Part shown: positions 43,535 to 51,982 of the stretch, one piece after another
Layout of the letters: each line of letters starts with the position of its first letter
Numbering within the stretch: position 1 is the first letter of the stretch
Source of the DNA: Bradyrhizobium sp. CCBAU 51627
Lineage (GTDB): Bacteria; Pseudomonadota; Alphaproteobacteria; Rhizobiales; Xanthobacteraceae
Direction of reading: 5' to 3'
Length of the DNA stretch: 64,000 bases
NCBI RefSeq assembly: GCF_028128765.1
Contig: NZ_LBJG01000024.1
Location: 186,001-250,000, forward strand
Program-made: the position numbers and the translations under genes
Notes under the pieces: model-generated
The model's input: only the letters and a program-made list of their open reading frames with translations
Told to the model about the DNA's origin: nothing
Databases searched by the model: none

Positions 43535-44535
43535 TGCATCACCTCGTTGTCGATCTGACCGCGCTCGACGTAATTGAGCGTCAGCTCGGCCAGTGCCGGC
43601 GCGATCAGGAAGCCGTGGCGGTAGAGCCCGTTGATGCTGATCTTGCCGCCGCGGACGCCGATGCGCGGCAGATTGTCCGGAAAGGCGGGGCGCAGCCCGG
43701 AGCCGAACTCGACGATGCGGGCTTCGCCGAACGCCGGATGCACCGTGTAGGCCGCACCCAGCAGCTCCAGCGCCGAGCGCACGCTGACGCCGGTGTCCTC
43801 GGCCTCGATCGAGGTCGCGCCCAGCATGAACAGATTGTCCTCGCGCGGGATCACGTAGAGCGGCCAGCGCGGATGGATCAGCCGCACCGGGCGCGCAAGC
43901 TGCACCTCGCTCGTCTCGATCAGGATCATCTCGCCCTTGACGCCGCGCAAGTCCGGCTGCTCGTCGCGCGCAGCGAGGCCACGGCAGTCGATCACGATGC
44001 CGTCGAGATCCTCTTTCGCGATGTCGCTGTTGAACTTGATGGTGCCGCCGGCAGCTTTGATGCGCTCATGCAGCTTCGGCAGCACGCGGCGCGGCTCGAC
44101 ATGGCCTTCGTTCGGGAAGAACAGCGCATCGCGGAAACGCCCCTCCAGCGACGGCTCGAGCTCGGCGAGACCGGCGGCGTCGAGCCGGCGGTGCTCCTCG
44201 GTCATGCGCGCAAACCGCTCGAAGTCGTTGCGCTCGCGCGGATGGGCCACGACCAGCGAGCCGTTGAAGGGCGTATCGGGCAGCTCGCGCCGCCAGATAT
44301 CGAGCGAGCGCAGGCCGAGCCTGGAGATGATGGGTTCGGCGACCTCCGCCTCGCAATAGGGCGCGAGCATGCCGCCGGCCCAGTGGCTGGTGGCATCGGT
44401 CATGGTGGCGTCACCGCGCTCGTGTAGTGTCACGGCGTGGCCGGCCTGCGCGAACAACAGCGCCTGCCATGCGCCTGCAATGCCTGCGCCGATGATGGAT
44501 ACCGGTGATCCCGGTCGTTTGGTCGTCTGCAACAT
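43525..44535 (-). CDS. thiO: Glycine oxidase
   Basis: Protein of 336 residues, an FAD-dependent amino-acid oxidase of the DAO type. The nucleotide motif is VSIIGAGIAGAWQALLFAQAG and the C-terminus GLYRHGFLIAPALAELTLNY is typical. ThiO oxidises glycine to the dehydroglycine needed by ThiG. It is the first gene of the operon and starts a few bases after the TPP riboswitch. Confidence 0.92.
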   Translation of the reverse strand: MLQTTKRPGSPVSIIGAGIAGAWQALLFAQAGHAVTLHERGDATMTDATSHWAGGMLAPYCEAEVAEPIISRLGLRSLDIWRRELPDTPFNGSLVVAHPRERNDFERFARMTEEHRRLDAAGLAELEPSLEGRFRDALFFPNEGHVEPRRVLPKLHERIKAAGGTIKFNSDIAKEDLDGIVIDCRGLAARDEQPDLRGVKGEMILIETSEVQLARPVRLIHPRWPLYVIPREDNLFMLGATSIEAEDTGVSVRSALELLGAAYTVHPAFGEARIVEFGSGLRPAFPDNLPRIGVRGGKISINGLYRHGFLIAPALAELTLNYVERGQIDNEVMQCL

Positions 44536-44539
44536 CCCT

Positions 44540-44663
44540 GTCCCTTCGCCGGCATGACCCGGATCAGGTTCAAAGGGTCACCGCGGTCTTGGGCCGGCTT
44601 GCTGAAGTGCAGGCTTGCCCATTTAGCGGTATCTCAGCTCCTCCTCGGAGCACCCCTCGGAAC
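44540..44663 (-). promoter_or_regulatory. TPP riboswitch controlling the thiamine operon
   Basis: On the minus strand the conserved parts appear in order: GAGGGGTGCTCC, CTGAGATAC, CCTTTGAACCTGATC and the closing CATGCCGGCGAAGGGA. GTTCC at the 5 prime end pairs with GGGAC at the 3 prime end to form P1. The 3 prime P1 strand carries the AGGGACAGGG ribosome site five bases from the thiO start. Binding of thiamine pyrophosphate should therefore hide the ribosome site and block translation. Confidence 0.95.
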
Positions 44664-44720
44664 GGTGCCAATGTAGGCGAGTAGGGCGGGGTGGTCAACG
44701 CGTTTGGCTGGAACAGGGGA

Positions 44721-45263
44721 CTAGTTGGACGCCTGCGCCCGCGCGTTGCGGACGCGCTGGGCCAGCTTGCGGTGCGGCGCCGTGCCGAACATCGGCTGCG
44801 GATTGCCGTTCGGCTCCAGCCAAAGCTCATTGCTGGCTTGCTGGATCATCGCGCGCTGCTGCTGCTGGCGCTGCAGCTTTGCAGCGTAGTAATAGCCGCC
44901 CGCGAAATAACGCACGGCTCGGTCGTGGTCGCCATTGGCGGCGTGATAGGCGCCGGCGAGGTATTTGACCGCATAGGTGAGGTTGGTGTTGGGGTCGCGC
45001 AGGCCGGCGGCATCGCCGGTGTAGCCGAGGCCGCGGGCGGTCGCGAGCTTGATCTGCATCAGCCCGATCGTGCCGCCATGGCCGACGAGACCCGGCTGAT
45101 AACGGCTCTCGCGCATGATGACGCGATGCACCAGCGCTTCCGGCACGCCGTTGGCGCGCGCATGCATCGCGACCATCTCGGCAAATTCGGCCTGGCCCGC
45201 GAATGCGGCCTGCGATGACATCAGTCCGGCCGCAGCGAGAACGGCAATGCCCAAAGTTTTCAT
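44721..45263 (-). CDS. Lytic transglycosylase, SLT domain
   Basis: Protein of 180 residues. A signal peptide (about 1-22, ending AFAG) precedes a small SLT domain with the catalytic Glu in VIMRESRYQPG, the motif GTIGLMQIKLATARGLGYTG and the late TYAVKYLAGAYHAANGDHDR. It cuts peptidoglycan strands in the periplasm; small stand-alone versions often assist secretion or flagellar assembly. The start at MKTLGIAVLAAAGLM begins the signal peptide. Confidence 0.88.
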   Translation of the reverse strand: MKTLGIAVLAAAGLMSSQAAFAGQAEFAEMVAMHARANGVPEALVHRVIMRESRYQPGLVGHGGTIGLMQIKLATARGLGYTGDAAGLRDPNTNLTYAVKYLAGAYHAANGDHDRAVRYFAGGYYYAAKLQRQQQQRAMIQQASNELWLEPNGNPQPMFGTAPHRKLAQRVRNARAQASN

Positions 45264-45488
45264 CGAAATATTCCTCGGCAGAACTGACCTGCCCTCGTGC
45301 GCGTTAGGCCGTGGGAACACGGCGATGATGTGGCGAAACGCCGCCACCGGCGATTTTCGCCAAGCCGTCGCTTTTACGACTCAAACATGGGTTAACTCTG
45401 GGGCTGGCGGAGCGCCTTACGCGACAGCAGGTCTGTCCCTTCGTGCATTCGCCCAAAAATCGCACCAGCAGCATTCGGGAGGACGTCC

Positions 45489-45689
45489 ATGACCCGCGCA
45501 GACATCGGCGACATCCCCACGCAGAATCCGTGTGCACAATGCGGGACACCGATCCCGTTCCCGGACTGGATCGAGCCGGGCGAGGGACGCGTTTCCTATC
45601 TCTGGAAGTGCCAGGCTTGCGGCTATTGTTTCGAGGCGATCGCGGTCTTCGACGAGCGCGCCGTCGAGCATCCGCCGCTCGCAGCCTGA
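45489..45689 (+). CDS. Zinc-ribbon-like small protein
   Basis: Protein of 66 residues with two CxxC pairs, C15/C18 and C41/C44, spaced like a zinc ribbon, plus C47. Between them is a hydrophobic, Pro/Trp-rich loop (PIPFPDWIEPGEGRVSYLWK). It probably binds one zinc. The function is unknown. It is convergent with the histidine kinase remnant. Confidence 0.72.
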   Translation: MTRADIGDIPTQNPCAQCGTPIPFPDWIEPGEGRVSYLWKCQACGYCFEAIAVFDERAVEHPPLAA

Positions 45690-45698
45690 GGCGAAGGT

Positions 45699-46052
45699 CA
45701 GGCGGGTGCGGGCATCGTCGCCGCGCACCAACGGCTCCAGCATCTCCTGCTTGCGCGCATCCGAAATGCCGGGGCCGTCATCCTCGACGTCGATGACGAG
45801 TGTCGTGCCTGGTACGTCGAGCCGGATCGTCACCTCGGCGCCGAAGCGCACCGCGTTCTCGACCAGGTTGGTGACGCCGCGATGCAGGTCGTCGGGGCGC
45901 GCGGCCGCGGTCGCAGATAGCGGTCCTTCATAGTGCACGACATGGCCCATGTCGCCGAACTGAAGCGACATCAGGCCGGCGCGTTCCTCGCCGCGATCTG
46001 CTTCATGCCAGGCCGCATGATCGCCGGCGAGAGACGTTGCATCTCGCTCGTT
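45699..46052 (-). pseudogene. Histidine kinase remnant (ATPase domain)
   Basis: The minus strand encodes the N box GVTNLVENAVRFGAEVTIRL and the G1 box IDVEDDGPGISDARKQEMLE, followed by PLVRGDDART. Then the frame loses similarity where the G2 box (GLGL) should be. No receiver, sensor or phospho-accepting histidine remains. This is a decayed sensor kinase, about 118 codons long. Confidence 0.8.
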
Positions 46053-46177
46053 CCTGGCAGGAACCTTCGTCGCACCGCAGCGCCGCAATGGGGCAACGAA
46101 ATTGCCGCACGCTAGGAACCGCGAGTGTTCGTAATGGTTCTTTCCGCACGAGATTTCTGCTGAAGGAGAGGACAACA

Positions 46178-46705
46178 ATGTTGATGAAATCGATCGCCGC
46201 CGGCCTCGCCGGCACGGCTCTGCTTGCGACCGTTGCGTTTGCGCAGAATCCGACAGCCACCACCGACAAGACTCCGCCGGCGGCCGCTGCAACGACGTCG
46301 ACCACGAGTGCATCGGGCGAATGGCGCGCCTCGAAGATGGCGGGCGTGAAGGTTTACAACGAGGCCAACGAGAACATCGGCTCGATCAACGACCTGCTGA
46401 TGGACAAGAGCGGCGCCGTGAAGATCGCTGTGATTGGCGTCGGCGGCTTCCTGGGCATGGGCGAGCATCTCGTCGCCGTGCCGTATGAGAAGCTTAAATT
46501 CGTCAACGAAGCCGTCGCCTATACCACCACGAACCCGGCAAATCCGAACGCCAAGCCGGCCGCGACCACGACAACCGGCGCTGCGACCGGCACCGACAAG
46601 ACGGCGACCAGTTCGTCCTCGTCGAAATGGTATCCCGATCACGCCGTGTTCAATGCGACCAAGGATCAGCTGAAGAACATGCCCGAGTTCAAGTACTCGG
46701 AGTAA
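46178..46705 (+). CDS. Exported PRC-barrel protein
   Basis: Protein of 175 residues: signal peptide (about 1-23, ending AFAQ), a Thr/Ala/Pro-rich linker, and a PRC-barrel domain (about 50-115; ASKMAGVKVYNEANENIGSI, AVIGVGGFLGMGEHLVAVPY). PRC-barrel proteins bind other proteins or RNA; exported ones are common and poorly known. A GAAGGAGAGG ribosome site fixes the start. A terminator-like hairpin follows. Confidence 0.82.
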   Translation: MLMKSIAAGLAGTALLATVAFAQNPTATTDKTPPAAAATTSTTSASGEWRASKMAGVKVYNEANENIGSINDLLMDKSGAVKIAVIGVGGFLGMGEHLVAVPYEKLKFVNEAVAYTTTNPANPNAKPAATTTTGAATGTDKTATSSSSSKWYPDHAVFNATKDQLKNMPEFKYSE

Positions 46706-46732
46706 TGCGGATCGCGTGAGTGCCTAAGCGAA

Positions 46733-46758
46733 GCGCGCCCGGATTTCACCGGGCGCGC
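46733..46758. terminator. Hairpin after the PRC-barrel gene
   Basis: Stem CGCGCCCGG/CCGGGCGCG with a six-base loop, about 30 bases past the stop. There is no T-run, so it may be a weak or Rho-dependent terminator. Confidence 0.55.
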
Positions 46759-46771
46759 CGTCGTGTCTGTT

Positions 46772-46816
46772 GTCATTGCGAAGGAGCCTGGATTGCTTCG
46801 CCGCGCCCGCAATGAC
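46772..46816. repeat. Palindromic repeat, family B copy 4 (internally deleted)
   Basis: Begins GTCATTGCGAAGGAGCCTGG and ends CCCGCAATGAC. It is only 45 bases, about half the size of the other copies, so its core has been deleted. Confidence 0.65.
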
Positions 46817-46833
46817 GGAGGATAGAGCGAGCC

Positions 46834-47343
46834 TCACTTCACCAGCGGGCAGCCGCCCTTGTCCAGCGGGCGGAAGGCTTCGTCGCCGGGCACGGAGGCA
46901 ATCAGCTTGTAGAGGTCCCACTCGCCCTTGGATTCTTCCGGCTTCTTCACCTCGTACAGATTCATGTCGTGGACCATGCGCCCGTCGATGCGGATCTTGC
47001 CGTTCTTGGCGAAGAAGTCATTCACCGGCGTCTTGCGCATCTGCTCCATCACCTTCGGCGCTTCGTCGGTCTTGATGGCCTCGATCGCCTTCAGATAGTG
47101 CATGGTCGCCGAATAGAGGCCGGCCTGGATCATGGTCGGCATGTGGCCGACCTTCTCGTTGAAGCGCTTGGAGAAGGCGCGGGTCCCGTCGTTTGCATCC
47201 CAATAGAACGCGTCGGTGATGATCAGGCCCTGTGTTGCCTTGATGCCGAGCGAGTGGACGTCGGTGATTTCCATGAGCAGCGCGATCATCTTCTGGCCGC
47301 CTTGCGCGATGCCGAACTCGGCCGCCTGTTTCAGCGCGTTCTC
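46834..47343 (-). pseudogene. C-terminal half of a branched-chain-type ABC substrate-binding protein
   Basis: About 170 codons in frame: ENALKQAAEFGIAQGGQKMI, the typical block LGIKATQGLIITDAFYWDAN, DGTRAFSKRFNEKVGHMPTM and a normal C-terminal region ending GGCPLVK. The N-terminal half, including the signal peptide, is missing, and unrelated sequence begins at 47344. No permease of the LivH/LivM type is nearby. It is a truncated gene, although an ATG at 47289 could still allow a short protein. Confidence 0.8.
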
Positions 47344-47479
47344 CCTGTGTATTGTTGTTTGGGCTTTGTTGCGGGGAGAGTATTAACGACTATCCGCAGT
47401 CGCAGCTAAGCGATCCCCGTCATAGCGGAATGCAAAATCAGAAGGGGAAGGCAGCGGGAAAGAAAGAAGAGCGCCGCGC

Positions 47480-48307
47480 TCAGCCGCCACCCTTCAGGCG
47501 TTCGTTGCGTCGGCGCAGGCCTTCCAGGGTGGCGAGGAGGATCACCGAAACGGTCGTCAAAATCACCGCAGCGGCCGTGATGGTCGGGCTGATGTTCTCG
47601 CGAATGCCGCTGAACATCTCGCGCGGTAAAGTGCGCTGCTCGGGACCTGCCATGAACAGCACGATCACCACCTCGTCGAAGCTGGTCGCGAAGGCGAACA
47701 GTGCGCCCGATGCAATTCCGGGCAGGATCAGCGGCAGGATCACGCGGCGGAACGCCTCCAGCGGCGAAGCGCCGAGCGAGGCGGCGGCGCGCGCGAGGTT
47801 GGTGTCGAAGCTTTGCAGCGTCGCGCCGACCGTGATGACGACAAAGGGCGTTGCGAGCGCGGTGTGAGCCAGGATCAGGCCGAGATAGCTGCCCGTCAAT
47901 CCGATCGGTGCGAAGAAGAAATACAGGCCAACCGCGGTGATGACGCCGGGCACGACCACCGGCGACAGCACGAAAGCCAGCACGAGTGGTTTGAACCGGC
48001 TCTTCCATTGCGCCAGGCCCAGCGCGGCGAGCGTGCCAAGCACCATCGACAACGCCGTCGAAGCGACGCCGATGATCATGCTGTTCTTCAGCGAGTTCAT
48101 CCAGCGCGGCGAATTGAAGAAGTCGCCGTACCAGCGCAAAGAAAGGCCGGGCAGCGGATAGGTGAGGTACGAGCCCGAGCTGAAGGACAGCGGCATGATC
48201 GCAAGGATGGGCGCGATCAGGAAGATGAACACGAGTATGGAGACGAGGATGGTCGTGGTCCAGGCGATACGCTGGCTCGGCGTGCGAAGGGAAGGGCTGT
48301 CGCTCAA
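47480..48307 (-). CDS. ABC transporter permease, PotC type
   Basis: Protein of 275 residues with six predicted membrane segments and the inner-membrane loop (EAA) motif (ARAAASLGASPLEAFRRVILPL). The TTG start overlaps the stop of the upstream permease gene (TTGA) and has GGAGGG at eight bases, which decides the start. It is the second permease of a polyamine/opine-type importer. Together with the three genes upstream it forms a complete ABC operon. Confidence 0.9.
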   Translation of the reverse strand: MSDSPSLRTPSQRIAWTTTILVSILVFIFLIAPILAIMPLSFSSGSYLTYPLPGLSLRWYGDFFNSPRWMNSLKNSMIIGVASTALSMVLGTLAALGLAQWKSRFKPLVLAFVLSPVVVPGVITAVGLYFFFAPIGLTGSYLGLILAHTALATPFVVITVGATLQSFDTNLARAAASLGASPLEAFRRVILPLILPGIASGALFAFATSFDEVVIVLFMAGPEQRTLPREMFSGIRENISPTITAAAVILTTVSVILLATLEGLRRRNERLKGGG

Positions 48308-49554
48308 TTCTTCATCCCTCCCGTGACCTGCTGGCCCTGCACCAGCTTGCCGTAGACGAGGGCGAGCAGAACGGTGGCGAGCAGCAGCACGGCCCCGAGT
48401 GCCGAGGCGAGGCCCCAATTGGCTGTCTCGGTGGTGTAGAGCGCGATGAAGTAGCTGATCATCTGGTCGGCGGCACCGCCGACCAGGGCCGGCGTGATGT
48501 AGTAGCCGAGCGCGAGGATAAAGACGAGCAGGCTTCCCGCGCCGATGCCGGGCAGGGTTTGCGGCAAATAGATGCGCAGGAAGGCGGTGAGAGGCGGGGC
48601 ACCGAGTGAGGCGGCGGCGCGCATATAGGCCGGCGAGATCGCCTTCATGCTGCTGTACAGCGGCAAGATCATGAAGGGCAGCAGCACGTGGGTCATGGCC
48701 ACGCAGACGCCGAAGCGGTTGTAGATCAAGCGCAGCGGCTCGTCGATGATGCCGAGCCAGTGCAGGCTGTCATTCACCACGCCCTTGCTCTGCAGCAGCA
48801 CGATCCAGGCGCAGGTGCGGACCAGCAGCGAGGTCCAGAACGGCAGCAGCACGAAGATCATCAACAGGTTCGACCGTCCGGGCGGCAGCGCCGCGAGCAA
48901 ATAGGCGACCGGAAAACCCAGGATCAGGCACAGTGCCGTGACACCGAGGCTGATGAGGAAGGTGCGGGCGAAAATTTCGCGGTAGATGGCCTGATCCGGC
49001 GCGGCCGCGACGATCGCGCCGTCCGCGTTCCTGACGAGGTCGAGCGCCGCCAGCAGGTAGAAGCCGGTCACCGGACCTCCGGCATCCCTGATCGTCGTCC
49101 AGGTGGTTCGATCGCGCCAGGCCCGGTTGATCTTGACCAATGTCTCCTTGGCCGTGCCGGGCTCCGGCAGGGACTTCAGATTGCGTGCCGTGCCGGTGAG
49201 GATCGTGCGAAAACCGTTCAGGGCATAGTTGAGCCGCTTGGCTGCGACGGCGATGGTGCCGGCGGCGCGCGCGGCCTGGAGGTCGCTTGCCAGCGCCGCG
49301 TAGGCCGTCTCGTCCGGCAGATCCTTGCCGTCCCAGTTGGCGAGGGCGGTGATGGTTTGCGGCAGAACCTGCCGAACCTCGCGATCATCGACCGCACGCC
49401 ACAGCATGCCGGCGATGGGGCCGGCGAAGGTGAAGAGCAAAAACAGCAGCAATGGCAGCACCAATGCCATCGCCTTGAGCTGGCGTGCGCGCTCCGCCTG
49501 CTTCAGGCGGCGCTTCAGCGGCACCTTGGTTTCGGCTTCGGACACTGCTGTCAT
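48304..49554 (-). CDS. ABC transporter permease, PotB type, with long insert
   Basis: Protein of 416 residues. A first membrane segment (MALVLPLLLFLLFTFAGPIA) is followed by a large soluble insert (about 50-210) before the other five segments. The EAA motif AASLGAPPLTAFLRIYLPQT is present. The insert is longer than in E. coli PotB and occurs in a known subgroup of such permeases. It overlaps the next permease gene by four bases. Confidence 0.9.
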   Translation of the reverse strand: MTAVSEAETKVPLKRRLKQAERARQLKAMALVLPLLLFLLFTFAGPIAGMLWRAVDDREVRQVLPQTITALANWDGKDLPDETAYAALASDLQAARAAGTIAVAAKRLNYALNGFRTILTGTARNLKSLPEPGTAKETLVKINRAWRDRTTWTTIRDAGGPVTGFYLLAALDLVRNADGAIVAAAPDQAIYREIFARTFLISLGVTALCLILGFPVAYLLAALPPGRSNLLMIFVLLPFWTSLLVRTCAWIVLLQSKGVVNDSLHWLGIIDEPLRLIYNRFGVCVAMTHVLLPFMILPLYSSMKAISPAYMRAAASLGAPPLTAFLRIYLPQTLPGIGAGSLLVFILALGYYITPALVGGAADQMISYFIALYTTETANWGLASALGAVLLLATVLLALVYGKLVQGQQVTGGMKN

Positions 49555-49638
49555 GCGGTGACTATTTCACATAAGGGGCGCGGCACAGGCGAAGGGCTCT
49601 CGCCTTCCGCCTGCGCCGCATGCCGGTTTGATCGCGCG

Positions 49639-50688
49639 TTACTTCGCGGCCCATTTGTTGAAGCGCTCTGTCAGGCGGTCGATGTTCTCGAGCCAGAAGG
49701 CCACGTTGATCTCGACCGCGTTCTTCATGTTGTCAGGCGCGGTCGGCAGGTCCTTCAGAACGGCGGGCGGCAACAGGCCGGCGGCGTCCTTGTTCGACGT
49801 GCCGTAAGCGATGTTCTCTGACAGTTTCGACTGGTTCTCCGCCTTGCCGGCGAAGTCCAGGAACTTGTAGGCCGCGTCCTTGTTCGGGCTCCCCTTCAGG
49901 ATGACCCAGCTGTCGAGGGTGAAGAGCGCGCCGTCCCACACCATGCCGAAGTTCTTCTTCTCGTTCTTGTTCGCGGTGTCGATGCGGCCATTGTAGACCG
50001 AGGTCATCACCACCTCGCCGGAGGCGAGCAGTTGCGGCGGCTGGGCGCCGGCCTTCCACCAGACGATATCGCCCTTGATGGTGTCGAGCTTCTTGAACGC
50101 GCGCTCGACGCCTTCGTCGGTCGCCAGCACCTTGTAAACGTCTTTCGGCGGGACGCCGTCGGCCATCAGCGCAATTTCCAGGGTGGTCTTCGGGCCCTGA
50201 CGCAGGGCGCGCTTGCCCGGAATCTTCTTGGTGTCGAAGAAGTCGGCCCAGCCCTTGGGCGCATCCTTCAGCTTGTCCTTGTCGTAGCCGAGCACGAAAT
50301 CGTAGAGGATGGCGCCGACGCCGCAGGGATTGACCGACGGCGGGATATAAGCGCCTTCGCCGCCGATCTTGGAATAATCCATCTTCTCGAACAGGCCTTC
50401 GTCGCAGCCGACCGCGAGCTCATCGCTTTCGACCTGGACGACGTCCCAGGTGGCGGCGCCACCCTGCACCTTGGCGCGCAGCACGCCGATGCCGCCATCC
50501 CAGGACTCGTCGTTCATCGCGATGCCGGATGCCTTCTTGAACGGCTCGAAATAGACCTTCTTCTGGGCATCCTGGTAGGCGCCGCCCCACGACACGACGG
50601 TGAGGTCACGTGCCTCTGCGACCGTAACCAGCGCAGCGCTGGCGCTGAACGCCGCGGCGAAACCCAAAGCAATGTTGCGCTTCAGCAT
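49639..50688 (-). CDS. ABC transporter substrate-binding protein, PotD/PotF-like
   Basis: Protein of 349 residues with a signal peptide (about 1-26, ending AEA) and the start of the mature part LTVVSWGGAYQDAQKKVYFE, the usual beginning of spermidine/putrescine-type binding proteins. The blocks GVGAILYDFVLGYDKDKLKD and LDSWVILKGSPNKDAAYKFL fit. The true ligand (polyamine, opine or other amine) cannot be told. It is the second gene of the operon. Confidence 0.9.
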   Translation of the reverse strand: MLKRNIALGFAAAFSASAALVTVAEARDLTVVSWGGAYQDAQKKVYFEPFKKASGIAMNDESWDGGIGVLRAKVQGGAATWDVVQVESDELAVGCDEGLFEKMDYSKIGGEGAYIPPSVNPCGVGAILYDFVLGYDKDKLKDAPKGWADFFDTKKIPGKRALRQGPKTTLEIALMADGVPPKDVYKVLATDEGVERAFKKLDTIKGDIVWWKAGAQPPQLLASGEVVMTSVYNGRIDTANKNEKKNFGMVWDGALFTLDSWVILKGSPNKDAAYKFLDFAGKAENQSKLSENIAYGTSNKDAAGLLPPAVLKDLPTAPDNMKNAVEINVAFWLENIDRLTERFNKWAAK

Positions 50689-50737
50689 GGTCCTAGTTCC
50701 TTCTTCATATGCGTTGCGTTGAGGTTGACCGATTGGA

Positions 50738-51847
50738 TCAGACGGAATCGAGGGCCAGACAGTCCTCGGGGCGAAAGGTGATGAAGACGCTCTCTCCGTG
50801 TTTCAGGCTGTCATGCGCTCCAGGCTGAAGCTTGACCATGAACTCGGCGTTCCCTGAGACCTCGAGCACGGCCAGCGCGTGATCGCCGAGATAGATCGTG
50901 CTCTGCACCTTGGCCGGTAGCCGGTTCGGGCCGTCGCTGGAGGCGCCGTCGGGGGCAATGGCGATGCGCTCCGGCCGGACCGACAGGGAGGTCGCAGCGC
51001 CCGCGCCTGCGATGTTGACCGCACGGGCCATAACGGTGCCGCCGGCCGCCAGCGCAACGCGGCAATAGTCCTTGTCGACTGTCTCCACGGTGCCCGAGAG
51101 CACGTTGTTCTCGCCGACGAAATTGGCGACGAAGCTGTTCACTGGGCGCTCGTACAGCGCGTCGGGCCTGTCGATCTGCTGCACGACGCCGTCGTTGAAC
51201 ACGGCGATGCGGTCCGACATGGTGAGCGCTTCGCTCTGGTCGTGGGTGACATAGACGATGGTGATGCCCATCGTCTCGTGCAGTTGCTTGATCTCCAGCT
51301 GCATCTGCTCGCGCAGGCGCTTGTCCAGGGCGCCGAGCGGCTCATCCATCAGCACGAGCTGCGGGTTGAAGACCAGTGCGCGGGCCAGTGCCACACGCTG
51401 CTGCTGACCGCCGGACAGCTGCCCGGGCCGCCGCTGCGCCAGGGTCTCCATCTTGATCATCCGCAGCGCCGCTTTGACGCGCTCCTGCGTTTCCGCCTTG
51501 CCCGTCTTGCGAACGGACAGCGGGAAGGCGACGTTCTCCTCGATCGTCAGGTGCGGAAACAGGGCGTAGTTCTGGAACACCATGCCGATATCGCGCCTGT
51601 GCGGCGGCATGTTCTTGATCGGCCGGTCCGCGAGGTAGATTTCGCCCTGGGTTGGAACCTCGAAGCCGGCCAGCATCATCAGCGTGGTCGTCTTGCCCGA
51701 GCCCGACGGGCCGAGCAGGGTGACGAACTCGCCCTTCCTGATGTCGAGGTCGAGATTCTTCACGACGAGGTGCTCGCCATCGTAGGTCTTCTGAATGCCG
51801 GAAAAACGCACCAGCGCCGGCGCAGGCGTGACCATGCCGGCTTCCAT
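50738..51847 (-). CDS. ABC transporter ATP-binding protein, PotA type
   Basis: Protein of 369 residues. Walker A is LLGPSGSGKTTT, the signature LSGGQQQRVALARALVFNPQ and Walker B LVLMDEPLGALDK, with the switch His in VTHDQSEAL. A C-terminal TOBE domain (about 285-365) is present, as in PotA and related importers. It is the first gene of the operon: ATPase, binding protein, permease, permease. The start MEAGMVTPAP follows GAGGACAA; MVTPAP is an alternative. Confidence 0.92.
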   Translation of the reverse strand: MEAGMVTPAPALVRFSGIQKTYDGEHLVVKNLDLDIRKGEFVTLLGPSGSGKTTTLMMLAGFEVPTQGEIYLADRPIKNMPPHRRDIGMVFQNYALFPHLTIEENVAFPLSVRKTGKAETQERVKAALRMIKMETLAQRRPGQLSGGQQQRVALARALVFNPQLVLMDEPLGALDKRLREQMQLEIKQLHETMGITIVYVTHDQSEALTMSDRIAVFNDGVVQQIDRPDALYERPVNSFVANFVGENNVLSGTVETVDKDYCRVALAAGGTVMARAVNIAGAGAATSLSVRPERIAIAPDGASSDGPNRLPAKVQSTIYLGDHALAVLEVSGNAEFMVKLQPGAHDSLKHGESVFITFRPEDCLALDSV

Positions 51848-51982
51848 GTTGTCCTCGCTGTGTCCCCTATAGTGCCGCCAGCACCTCGTGTGAGGTTGCG
51901 ACGATCAGCTTAGCATCCTCCAACGAGAATGCCAGCGACGCAAGCGAGAAGAGACTGCGCGGTTTTCGTGCATGAATGCGTG

